Below are positions 22,301 through 30,923 of a stretch of DNA of 64,000 nucleotides, in pieces. Position 1 is the first letter of the stretch; each line of letters starts with the position of its first letter. The position numbers and the translations under genes were made by a program. A model generated the notes under the pieces. It was not told where the DNA came from. It saw only the letters and a list, made by a program, of their open reading frames with translations, and made no database searches. Origin of the DNA: Paracyclopina nana (taxonomy: Eukaryota > Arthropoda > Copepoda > Cyclopoida > Cyclopettidae); assembly GCA_019096065.1 (NCBI GenBank), contig JAGUCH010000007.1:4176501-4240500 (forward strand), given 5' to 3'.

Positions 22301-24830
22301 GTACCCAAGGCCAGCCAACCAGTCGGATGTGCGAAGCTGGTTGGGATTGGCTCAAACTTTAGGAAGTTTCTTGCCTGATTTGGCCCACATGTCAGCTTCA
22401 TTGAGGGAGCTAACCAAGGCCAAAGTTCAGTTTCAGTGGTTACCAAGACACGAAGAAGACTTCAACCAGCTGAAGAAGATCCTGACCGGACCTTTGTTGG
22501 TGAAGCATTTTGATGTCAACAAGACCACAGTGTTGACAACGGATGCCAGCAGGTTATATGGCATCGGCTACATTCTAACTCAGTATGACCCAAAAGACCC
22601 GGACAGGAGCTACCTGATTACCTGTGGGTCCAAGGTCAACTCCGCTGCTGAGAAGAATTATGCAACTATTGAGCTGGAGTTGCTGGGAATAGTCTATGGA
22701 TGTGAGAAGAGCTCGCATTTTCTGCATGGCTGCCCAAAATTTTTGGTGAAGACTGACCACAAGCCTTTACTTGGTATTATGAATAAGGACATGGCAGAAA
22801 TCACTAACTCCAGACTCTTGAGGCCTAGGGAGAGGCTACTACCGTTCAACTTCGATTTGGTCTACCTTGAGGGGAAGTTAAACTTCATTGCAGATGCCTT
22901 GTCAAGACATCCCATTAACTTCTCAGATGACCACCCAGACGCTGAAGAAACAGAAACTTTGAAGAACTCAAAGATCAGCGTAATCTCAGCCCTCTCTGTC
23001 TCAGCACAAGAAGATCCGGCATTCCAAGAAATCCATGATGCAGCAAGAGCTGACAAGGAGTATCAGGATCTAATTGAGGCCATCCAGGAAGACCTTCATC
23101 ATCATAAGAAGAAGGGCGTGGCCATTCATGCATTAAAGCTGGTGCCCCAAAACCTTTGGGGGCAGCTTTCGGTCCAAGATGGAATGGTTGTCATTGATGG
23201 GAAACGTGTCTTCGTACCAAAGGAAGCACGTCCATTCATCTTGAGGACTCTTCATATTGCGCACCCTGGGCAAACGAAGAGCCTGGCTACGGCCAGACAA
23301 TTCTACTATTGGAGTGGTATGACCAAGGATATCAGACAATCAGTAGAAGAGTGCGAAATGTGCCAAAAGTACATGGCCTCTTTACCGCATGATGAAGAAG
23401 GCGAGAACATGGTACCAACGGCCCCAATGCAGAGTATTGCAATGGATTTGGGCCATCATGAAGGGGCAGACTATTTAATAGTTGTGGACACCTTCAGTGG
23501 TTGGCCTTGGATTTTCAAGATGGTAAGATACACTAGTGAGGAAATCATCAAGAAGTTGACGATCATTTTTGCCACATTTGGGTACCCGATCGTGATGAGA
23601 TCCGACAACGCTGGATGCTTCATCTCTCATGAAATAATTGAGTTTTGTAAAGAGCATGGCATTATCGCCACCACCAGCAGCCCCTATCACCACGAGTCCA
23701 ATGGGACCGAGGAAGCTAGTGTGAAAAACATGCAAAGGCTGGTTATGAAAACCAAGACCCTAAGGGAGATGGATGTCGCTGTGCTGGAATTTCGAAATCT
23801 GGCACGTGCTGACGCCAACTCCCCTGCGAAGATGTTTTTGGGCTGTCATTTGAGGACAAAATTACCAATCTTGTACGAGATGACAAAGCTTGAGATGCCA
23901 GAACCCAGAGCTGAAAAGAAGCAATTGCCTAAGGAGATCATTCCAGATTTCAAGGTGGGGGAAAAAGTGCGCATGCAAAATGCGGTCACTAAGCTATGGG
24001 AGGATGTTGTAGTAATCCTCGAAGTTCGGCATTCCAGTAGAAGCTACGTCATCAAAAATGATGATGGCGTGATAATTGTGAGGAATAAGCGCTTCTTACG
24101 CAAGCATAATGCGCAGGTGGCTGACCTCGATGCAAATGCATCTTTATGGCTAGTAATTGAAGCACCTCACTCAACGCCCAGCATCGAAAAAAATTGTCCC
24201 CCTGTAAATTGCACCTGGTCGGAGGTTATAATGGGATCAGGTCAAAGTACAACCAACAGTGCCGACAAAGCGAAGACTCAGGTTGTTGATGAGACCAGCC
24301 ACACTGGTATTAGGCTAGCGGACATCGATATCATGGTTCCGCAAGGCTCCAGTGAGGAGGACAAGTCAGCTGCTGAGGCAACTGGCAGAGATGTCACGCA
24401 TTGGATCTTCTATGGAGTGGCCTTTTGCGCTTTGATGGCTTTGCTATGGATTGGACTGCGGTTCAGGAAATGGCGGAAGAAGGCCAGCGCGAGGAAAAGG
24501 GCCAGAGACTCACTGTTGATCATGCACTCCCAAGCTGCAAATGTGCAGCCACCGGTCTACCCCCAACAAGCCCCTGCCCCATATGGCTGTCCAGGCTACG
24601 CGTCACCCTATGTCACGCCCTTCGCCTTGACAATGTCCATCGCCCCGACCCCTCATCCGATGGTTTACCAACCGTTTCCAGGAGTTGTACAGAGCTTGCC
24701 AAACATGGCTTATGGAGCCTCCCCGCTGGGAAGTTCACCAACGGTTTCGCATCCTGACTCACCCCCCTTGCCGGAGGACGAGCAGAGACGGCGAAATCGT
24801 CTCTTTGCCATCTCTTACAACAATATCTAA
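19344..24830 (+). CDS. Retrotransposon Gag-Pol polyprotein with C-terminal membrane module
   Basis: One open frame of 1828 aa from the first ATG at 19344. An N-terminal Gag-like part is followed by two CCHC zinc knuckles (CFECGSKEHLRPNC and CQFCKKKGHGADKC, residues 446-480). The aspartic protease has DTGA (D625). The reverse transcriptase has LVDD (D921-D922) and RNase H has TDAS (D1067) through DALSR (about 1184). The integrase has an HHCC finger (HIAH ... CEMCQ) and a DD35E triad D1368, D1421, E1457. After a KVGEKV ... VRNKRFLRKHN segment, residues 1630-1828 form an extra module. It starts MGSGQS, has a hydrophobic segment at about 1688-1707 followed by basic residues, and ends in a Pro-rich tail. 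Gag and Pol share one frame with no shift. All catalytic residues seen are present; Leu replaces the usual Tyr/Phe before VDD. Confidence 0.93.
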   Translation: MSQDSIKSAGEEEWHTADQNVFAALQRQVKALEEAKEEAEGPEDTLLAATNSDEDTFDTSVVRANLAMTEKENPTDLQLAIGKLSEARGARALEDLTKQIHSLNGHKSWLSRHMNAGEKLCEALERQKDISVSEAKELQKLKQKLVDQENSIMQILNNLPDETRVTQADKVKEMFERKDALELKALAITGRYEKANPTAISASNAPASEDRKIVKPDANLKPKTLKTGATAIELQVFLRTWKTYVQESEIQKKSIDAQHTYSLVLFDANLSAKISAKLSAESPLFIQDENVGTPWILSMERIVVNEFQLAFPLSKRRLECFRHKSTNPSELHGTSWAAFELKCKAAEFESMDIETVMKYLYMSSLANKALRKELIKADNLAGGKATMDELKSAGNMYDVNTATEEGYENPTVKKAGPTAYRKKKAMGSNAGAEAAGSSQKKKHGGCFECGSKEHLRPNCPKAPTCQFCKKKGHGADKCFKKKGKGEGGEKKPNGNPTKAIKKFTVKLPLSFDFSSTLECKNAIACNEAIRIMKKSKDRYSLPFIFQSRIKRMEEDDGGAGVIKMAKTKSRKKKEMQQKISKAVSGLRPSCLPNATRVTSSRPTPKAKLLFCPEIGSAFSTYCLPDTGATITVVDEKVAAEMGMPIHPNPETVRSVDGTEVKTSRTCEIAISRGMKVVVVTNAVVASLGDDEEVIVDWQTLEILGVVGLNINSTAIAATTMDMTLESLKLKYAEVFADKLDKTRFMKGEPMKIHLVDGDIKPMRISSTNAIPVHLKAAADKCIKDLEDADIVKKLKPGEMTDWTSRGFFVIKSDGKSVRLVTDFVQLNKYVKRPTHPFTSAFHLLKSIPAKAQWFVVGDCAQGYHQIKLEEKSSYLTTFLLPQGRFRYVRAPMGLTSSSDEWCCRSDMIMTALNGKGVKLVDDVLIWGETEQEALHNLDVLLSNCKTYGVSLSPKKLHMGERVKFAGFMVSKNGVEPHDDNLKAIREYPRPANQSDVRSWLGLAQTLGSFLPDLAHMSASLRELTKAKVQFQWLPRHEEDFNQLKKILTGPLLVKHFDVNKTTVLTTDASRLYGIGYILTQYDPKDPDRSYLITCGSKVNSAAEKNYATIELELLGIVYGCEKSSHFLHGCPKFLVKTDHKPLLGIMNKDMAEITNSRLLRPRERLLPFNFDLVYLEGKLNFIADALSRHPINFSDDHPDAEETETLKNSKISVISALSVSAQEDPAFQEIHDAARADKEYQDLIEAIQEDLHHHKKKGVAIHALKLVPQNLWGQLSVQDGMVVIDGKRVFVPKEARPFILRTLHIAHPGQTKSLATARQFYYWSGMTKDIRQSVEECEMCQKYMASLPHDEEGENMVPTAPMQSIAMDLGHHEGADYLIVVDTFSGWPWIFKMVRYTSEEIIKKLTIIFATFGYPIVMRSDNAGCFISHEIIEFCKEHGIIATTSSPYHHESNGTEEASVKNMQRLVMKTKTLREMDVAVLEFRNLARADANSPAKMFLGCHLRTKLPILYEMTKLEMPEPRAEKKQLPKEIIPDFKVGEKVRMQNAVTKLWEDVVVILEVRHSSRSYVIKNDDGVIIVRNKRFLRKHNAQVADLDANASLWLVIEAPHSTPSIEKNCPPVNCTWSEVIMGSGQSTTNSADKAKTQVVDETSHTGIRLADIDIMVPQGSSEEDKSAAEATGRDVTHWIFYGVAFCALMALLWIGLRFRKWRKKASARKRARDSLLIMHSQAANVQPPVYPQQAPAPYGCPGYASPYVTPFALTMSIAPTPHPMVYQPFPGVVQSLPNMAYGASPLGSSPTVSHPDSPPLPEDEQRRRNRLFAISYNNI

Positions 24831-24834
24831 AGTG

Positions 24835-24852
24835 TTTTTCTCTGTGTTGCAG
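24835..24852 (+). promoter_or_regulatory. Splice acceptor before ORF2
   Basis: A near-pure pyrimidine tract ending in GCAG directly precedes GC-ATG of ORF2. Paired with the GTGAGT donors in the leader, it would make a subgenomic mRNA with ORF2 first. Confidence 0.6.
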
Positions 24853-24854
24853 GC

Positions 24855-25628
24855 ATGTCAGAAGCCCGAGGTGACCGTTCCCCCATTGATTGGGATCATC
24901 CCGATTGGGACCCCAACGCACCTGTAGATGAGCACCTGATCGCACCAGCGCCACTCGATGTAGCCACCCTCAATGAGCTGGACGATGTAGCCAAGCTCAA
25001 AGCCGAATTGGCGAAGGCCAAGGAGGAAGTCTATGATGCCCAGTACAGGATCACCGAACTGGAGCATAATCTGGCTGAGGCCAACCAGGAGGTCAGGGAC
25101 CTCATTTGGACAAAGGATGTGCTGCGTGCGGATTTGAAGCACCAGTACAATGGCTACAGGCGAATGCTGGACAAGATCTTCGACAACATCCACAAGGCCA
25201 TGAACTCGCCTGGCAAGAAATGGAAGCGGACTCGGATTGTCCCCATGACACCCCTGAGGGTAGTTGTTGACGCCGATGGGGTCCGCAGAATCTCCAGACC
25301 GTGTTACGAGAACGCGGAATCTGCCAAGCATGATGGGTTCTCGGCCAGGGCCGGTAAGGCATATACCCGTCAAGGCATAATGCTGGAGGCCGAGCTCATT
25401 GGATTCGGTCAACTGGACAAGGCATGCAAATTGGATGATGGTTCCGAAGATGAAGCTTCCGTCACGAGGTCCGAGGTTATCAAGATCCTAGACTTGAAGC
25501 GTGACGAGTTGGCCAGAGATGATCGCCAGAAGTACGGCATTTTTGTAGCTGCAATGGTAGCTATTGGTGTTGGCATGTTCATATGGTGCACCAATGGAGG
25601 GGAGGTTGCTTTGACGACATCGCCTTGA
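24855..25628 (+). CDS. Retrotransposon ORF2: coiled-coil, tail-anchored membrane protein
   Basis: 257 aa, not recognised. The N-terminus is acidic (WDHPDWDPNAP). Residues of about 40-100 form a coiled coil (LAKAKEEVYDAQYRITELEH). A basic segment KKWKRTR follows, and a single hydrophobic segment at about 232-249 (YGIFVAAMVAIGVGMFIW) lies 9 residues from the end, as in tail-anchored proteins. There is no signal peptide and no obvious furin site, so it is not a classical Env. The ATG lies two bases after a strong splice acceptor (TTTTTCTCTGTGTTGCAG, 24835-24852). The frame is the same as ORF1, with only one TAA (24828-24830) between them. It could be expressed from a spliced RNA or, less likely, by stop readthrough. 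Confidence 0.8.
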   Translation: MSEARGDRSPIDWDHPDWDPNAPVDEHLIAPAPLDVATLNELDDVAKLKAELAKAKEEVYDAQYRITELEHNLAEANQEVRDLIWTKDVLRADLKHQYNGYRRMLDKIFDNIHKAMNSPGKKWKRTRIVPMTPLRVVVDADGVRRISRPCYENAESAKHDGFSARAGKAYTRQGIMLEAELIGFGQLDKACKLDDGSEDEASVTRSEVIKILDLKRDELARDDRQKYGIFVAAMVAIGVGMFIWCTNGGEVALTTSP

Positions 25629-25857
25629 AGAGCAACATAGAGAAATGAAGACACTGGATCGGATGATGGAACTGAATTTTGATACGCTATGCATTTTTCC
25701 TATTTTTCTATTTCATTAGGTTTTTTATGCTCTCATCGAAATTCTCGCTTGCTAGGTATATCATAAATCCTAGGCCCCAAAATTAGTGTAGTTCGAGGTC
25801 AATTGATAGGCTAATATGTTAGTGATTACAGCTACCCAGGGGTATCCGTACCCACTT

Positions 25858-25865
25858 GGGGGAGG
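25858..25865 (+). promoter_or_regulatory. Polypurine tract
   Basis: GGGGGAGG abuts the 3' LTR and is the expected plus-strand primer. Confidence 0.8.
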
Positions 25866-26162
25866 TGTTGTATCACGTTGAAGCATACTTCCCTATATTG
25901 ACTCTCACGTGTATTATAGCTATAGTAGATACTCCCTTGTTACCCCAGCGCGCGCGTGCACTCATTCATTCTTTCTGTATTGCTTAAGCTTGCACTGAAT
26001 TACACTCAGTACACATCTCGTATCAAAGTGGATACGTTCGCCTCGATCTGGTAAATCTCGGCGTAGTAGTGCTCACGGTTTCCTGGTACAAGACCAGGGA
26101 TCCAACCGACGTAGCTCGAGTAGTAGTGCCTTAAGTGTCACCCACGAGGTCGGGACCAACCA
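25866..26162 (+). repeat. 3' LTR
   Basis: A 297-bp copy of the 5' LTR with G instead of T at 26099. Confidence 0.95.
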
Positions 26163-26167
26163 ATTAT
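26163..26167 (+). repeat. Target-site duplication ATTAT, right
   Basis: Direct repeat of 18819-18823 adjoining the 3' LTR. Confidence 0.85.
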
Positions 26168-27814
26168 AATTAATATAGTTTCATAAACTGTTTGTAGATG
26201 GCGCTGTGACTAGTTTTTTTAATTTTAGTTTACTGTTTACAAGAAGTAGCTGAAATACATGCAGAAAATTTCAAGAATCATTAATATTATTTGATCTAAA
26301 CTTATTTTGGATCAATAATTACACAACAACACCTTGTAATGCCTTTGCATAATTGATTTTTCACATAATTTTCAAATGCATTAATTTTTATGAAATATCT
26401 GAAATTCATTTTTTTTTTAATTTTTTTCATGATATCTTAGATATTGATTTTTCAAAGAGTCTTCCTTGATACTCTTCCAGAATAAAAGTATCATGGACAA
26501 GTTCAGGATTGAACTTATCCATGATAAACTTTCTTAAATTCTGAGGAAGGGCGATCTCTTATAATTATCACAGTTTATAGAGGGTTTGATAAGGCTGCAC
26601 CCTTATAAACCCACATAAAAATCTCATAGTATAAGAGCTGATTTTGAAATTTATCATGCTAGATGGCGCCACTGTAAGGTAGTACAGCTGTTTACGCATG
26701 ACGCTTTGACGGAAAAGTGTGAAAAACATATTTTAAGGTTACGCACTCCAAAGCCGCTATAAGTTGCCAGTATTTTCATAAAACAGCCCAAATCACTAAT
26801 TACGTGAGGAAAAAAGTTTTTATCTGGTAGCGCCATAAAAGCCAACTTTTTTTAACTCTGCTCTGATTGGTCTAAAAAAAGGCGGAAAATTTCAAATTAC
26901 ATTGCAATTGAAGAACTTCAGCATTTTCCCGCTATTTTCTGCTGATTGGCCTGATTTTTTTTAACTAAGTAGCATGAAATGTAATAGGGATCAAATATTA
27001 TTTATCGAATTTTTGAGAAATCATATGGCAAGGCCAATTTTTTGGCAAATTTCGAATTGCTATTTAGCTGGCTCTGTAGTGAACATACTACACGGCTTTT
27101 CACGCTAGGGTGCGCTGACTGTACTACGTAACAGACGCCATCGTTCCTTATAAGGGACAATTATGTATGGACAATTTTTTTAAAACGCTGGAATAAAAGT
27201 ACTCCTATGAAACACTAATGTCAAGCTTATAAATCAATGGATTTATATGGGTTTCATAGGAGAGCAGAAAATCAAGGAAATTTTTAAAAAAATAAGAAAG
27301 AATGCCTTTTGCCAATACCTATTTATAAGCGATTCATCAGGAAGGTAAGGCTAGGAGCAATTTTTAAAAAATATTATAACTGACACTGCAACATGAAGTG
27401 ATGAATAACAAAGCAGTTTAGCATTAATTAGTGATAATGGCAACAAATGCTACCACATGAATGCTTGCAAATGAGTATAAACGCATGATCTAAAAATCTT
27501 GACTGATAAAAAAGTAGTAAGGATCTCCAGATTCATGAGCCAAACATGACAGCGGAGCAGTTAGTCCAATCCAAGTAGCTAATACTTTAAATGAAGTGCA
27601 TGTACTCAGTGATGAATAATATCAAGGCATTTTACCAATAACTTCATCATTGAAGGAAATATTCACTTTTGAAAATTCAGTGATTTTGGCCCTCCCTTAT
27701 AAATTTTTGCGAAAATGTGACATGAAACTCTTATATTTAAGAGATTTATACTAGATTTATAAGTATAAAAGCCTTATAAATCGAGTAATTTATAACCTCA
27801 TTTTTCTAGTGGGG

Positions 27815-28745
27815 TAGGCAATATATCAACTGCTTTCGTTGAGAAACTTTCTGCCACTACCTAGTTGAATTAGCATGAATGCTTTTTGAACACATGAATC
27901 AAACCAAATATGCACTGTGCACATTGCCTATTTCACACGCTTTTTTTGTTACCCCTTTAACTAATTCGTTGTTCACAAATGTGATATCGACTGCATTCAT
28001 TCAAATGCTACTTGACACATTCATGCATATTTCTGCCAAATATTTTAACAAGTTTTGTGAGAGCCGGTAAGTTGGATTATTATGCTGTTTTTAAGGCCTC
28101 TTTGCTTTGTTTATCAATGAGGAGAAAGTTGCAAAAAGGTTCTCACTGTTCACAATGTGGTTCTTGAAAAATCGCGGTTGAAAAAGATGGGACACAATCA
28201 TTTTTAAGATATCGCAGTTGCAGGGGCTATAATTGCTCCCATCCTTAAAAAAACGAATCCTCTATTTTACTTACTCTTTCCGTCAATTACGCTCAGCTAA
28301 AAAGGCTTTAATGTGGTGTTCATCTTTGCATTTTTCCTTTGGCGAATAGCTTCAGTACTGAGAGCCTGAGCTAAAAACTAAGAGTTGGTGATGATGCTTA
28401 AAAGCTGTTTCAATGCAAAAAAACGTTCCTTAGTACGAAAATAACAGAGTCTTGCCAAGTGATTTTTTTCCCGGGAAAAATATTCCCCTGGTTAATTTTT
28501 TCCCAATGTATTTGTTTACATTTCGTTTGGTAGAGAAATAAACTGAGAACTATTTGGAAATTGAAACCTAACGTAACCAGAAATAACGGAGTCTTGAGAT
28601 CCTAGCTTTTTTATGAAAAGGAAAGATGAAGTAGATGAACTCCGCATAAATTAGCGCTTGCTTTTTAGAGAGTGTGAGACTTTTCACTTGTAAAAATTCT
28701 TATTTATTGGCTGAAGCAAAGTTTGTTTATTTTCATGCATGAACT
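27815..28745. other. Gene-free spacer
   Basis: AT-rich DNA between the right end of the TIR element and the 3' end of secreted-protein copy 2. If the TIR element inserted upstream of copy 1, the left part of this stretch is the former upstream region of copy 1. Minus-strand AATAAA of copy 2 lies at 28703-28708. No gene was found. Confidence 0.5.
28703..28708 (-). terminator. Poly(A) signal of secreted-protein copy 2
   Basis: Minus-strand AATAAA about 38 nt beyond the copy 2 stop codon. Confidence 0.5.
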
Positions 28746-30132
28746 TCAATTGATGGGCACCAAAGCACCATAGCTTCTAAGCTCAAATTCAATGTTTGAT
28801 GTGACCAACTCCCAATCCTGATTGTGAGCAGGAAGGATTCTGTAGACCTTATAATTTGCATTTCCATTGGACATTCCTCCAGCCCTGTACATGTATGGGG
28901 GCACAAATGCAAGGGTAGGTTCTTTCAATTCTGAGCTGAGTGAAGCTGAATCCAGCTTGAAAACCACATTGTCATTGATTAAGTAAACAAATGAGTCAGG
29001 GTTCAAACCCATTGAGTAATAGTCAGGACTTCCTTTTCTTCCGGCAGTCACAAAAACTGCTGGATTGCCCTCATACTCAAAAGAAGCGCATGAATGCTCG
29101 ATTAAACCGACAATCCCAGCTGGGAAAGATGTCATAAAAGTGAGGCTGCCATCACTCAGAACCATTTTGTATATTCCATTTATCAGATCCATCATAGGGT
29201 TAAAACCACTTGGCGCAATATTATGAGCACCTCCTATCAAGTAGACTTCATCATCGCTTACGGAAGAGAAACTGACGCATAATTGTGAAAATCCCCATGG
29301 GAGCAAAGCTAGCTTTTTGTAAGTTGTTCCTCCATACAAAGCATGAGCTTGTGCAAATCTGTCTCCAGCTATTGATCAAGTGTGTGCTTCAATTCAGGCA
29401 AAGTAGTTTCGAATACACCTTTACCTTTTGGGTAGATAATGAATAAAACGTTGTTTTGGCTAGCGAAGAAGCCAGTTGGTATAGTGACTCCTGCATCAAT
29501 CTTTGTTGTTGTTGAACTTCCCAACTTCCAGTGATACAGATCTCCAGATTTGGTGATGAATGCAAAAGTTCGCTTTTCCCTTAAATATATGAAAGGCCTC
29601 AGCCAGTCCGTCTCACCTGGTCTTGTGCAATAAAAGGTTATGGGATCAGTAAAAGTGACATCATAAATGCCCATGCCTAATCCGCTAATGCCCACAAAAT
29701 GAAGAGGCAAGTCTTGAAAAAACATGACAAAAAGAGATGAAACATGTGCATAAAAGATATGATACCAAATTACTCTTGAATGTTTCGTGTTCAACCCAGA
29801 TTTTAGAAGAGTTGCCATGGTCGGGATTGGTGATGATAAGCTTGGAATGAGAAACACATTGACAAAGAACATTCCATAGTTTGAAGGATTTGCAATTATT
29901 ATCAAGCGCAAATGACGCGCAAGCAATTGAGGAGCTGTAGAATAGTTCTTAGTTAGGAAAAACATGATGATTCTAAATAGCATTGAAGTTACTTGGTATT
30001 CATTGTGGCCCCGAATGGAGCCACAGAGCCAGTATGAAAGAAATCTGCGTTCCATTGAGCAGACTGCATGGCTGAAATCTCATGGCTGCAGAATAACAGC
30101 AAAGTTAGCACTATAATGAGCAATTCAAACAT
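28746..30132 (-). CDS. Unrecognised secreted protein, copy 2 (intact)
   Basis: Four exons (29993-30132, 29774-29934, 29425-29712, 28746-29368) join in frame to 403 aa. The start MFELLIIVLTLLLFCSHEISA is a signal peptide with predicted cleavage near residue 21. Exon 2 carries conserved cysteines (IACAS ... NNCKSFK ... VLCQCV). Exons 3-4 have strand-rich repeats with Gly-Gly and aromatic motifs (GDLYHWKLGS, VYLIGGAHN, NGIYKMVLSDGSLTFM, SFVYLINDNVVFKLD) that suggest a kelch-like beta-propeller, but I could not name the family. No transmembrane segment follows the signal, so it is probably secreted. It is the paralogue of 16461-17826, same strand and same exon plan, now separated from it by about 10 kb of mobile DNA. 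Confidence 0.8.
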
Positions 30133-30923
30133 GCTGCCTTTCCGTACTCAAAACTGCAAATAGCAGCGGCAAGAATGTCTGATTGAATATATACATATCA
30201 AATAGCGGATAGAAAAAACGGGAAAAATAACTTGGTCCTAATTTTAGGACCTAATTTGCTATTGGGTTTTAAGCTTATATTTTATATACCATAGATTTAT
30301 ATACAGACTAATTCAGTCGGTAAAAGGTTGCTACAAAAGTGTTCACAATTCTGTGACTCAGGCTGTATTTAAGGTTGATTGACCAAAAAAAACTTATGTA
30401 AAAAAACGTATGTTGGATCTAATTAACTCATTTCCCTTTATTTTTAGATCCTACTACAATACTTTTTAGGCCTTAACAATGACACCCAAAAAAATTGGAC
30501 GCTATGCATTCATTCATTCGAAAGTCCAAATTCGCACGCTTTCCTTCTGCTCTTAAAATATTGAATGGCTTCGATCAAAAACTGGTGCTATATTTCGAAA
30601 TTCTTTCAGCAGCTATAAAGTACTAATTGATAGGAAAGGACATGCCTTTTTGTGCATTCTCTCTCCAGAAAAGCAAAGAGCCCTCACTTAATTCATTCTT
30701 TTGTTAGTCTGCATTAACTTGTATATTTGAACTGATATTTTCGCGGAACATTTTTCGCAAAACTCGCGCAACCTTTCTTAGCAGCTTTCCCGTTGCTAGC
30801 TTTCTCCCTAAGAAAGGTGCAGCTCCATCATAGCATATAAATTAACATGTAAGGTACGCGGAACACAAAAATGTTCCCCCAAATTGAATGTATATCACAC
30901 TTTGTCAATGCTCTCTTCTTTCT
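30133..30923. other. Spacer with probable copy 2 promoter
   Basis: An AT-rich spacer containing TATATA-like runs 50-60 bp upstream of the copy 2 start (near 30188-30197). No ORF of interest was found. Confidence 0.4.

Larger units (their letters stand above)
18824..26162 (+). mobile_element. Ty3/gypsy-type LTR retrotransposon with extra ORF, apparently intact
   Basis: Two 297-bp LTRs (18824-19120, 25866-26162) begin TGTTG and end CAACCA, and differ at a single base (19057 T versus 26099 G). The 5-bp direct repeat ATTAT flanks the element (18819-18823 and 26163-26167). A primer-binding site starting TGGCGTCAG follows the 5' LTR directly, and the purine tract GGGGGAGG (25858-25865) precedes the 3' LTR. 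The interior holds a long gag-pol ORF in the Ty3/gypsy domain order (protease, RT, RNase H, integrase) and a second ORF. Near-identical LTRs, a perfect target duplication and open frames indicate a recent insertion. The element lies inside a TIR-bounded DNA element. Confidence 0.95.
17847..27814. mobile_element. TIR-bounded non-autonomous DNA element, split by an LTR retrotransposon
   Basis: The two ends carry the inverted repeat CCCCACTAGAAAA (17847-17859, and its complement at 27802-27814). Each end is flanked by TA (17845-17846 and 27815-27816), as expected for a TA target-site duplication. After removing the nested LTR element and its target duplication, about 2.6 kb of AT-rich DNA remains with no transposase ORF. 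The interior is full of TTATAA-type motifs such as CCCTTATAAATCCC (18411-18424) and an inverted TTATAAGGGATTTATA (18597-18612). The TIR is short, so superfamily (Tc1/mariner-like or another) is left open. The right part (26168-27814) may itself be composite. Confidence 0.6.

Noticed and set aside
27879-28070. Possible displaced first exon of secreted-protein copy 1 upstream of the TIR element
   Set aside because: No minus-strand frame here encodes a signal peptide with a good donor; the signal peptide is found at 17826 instead.
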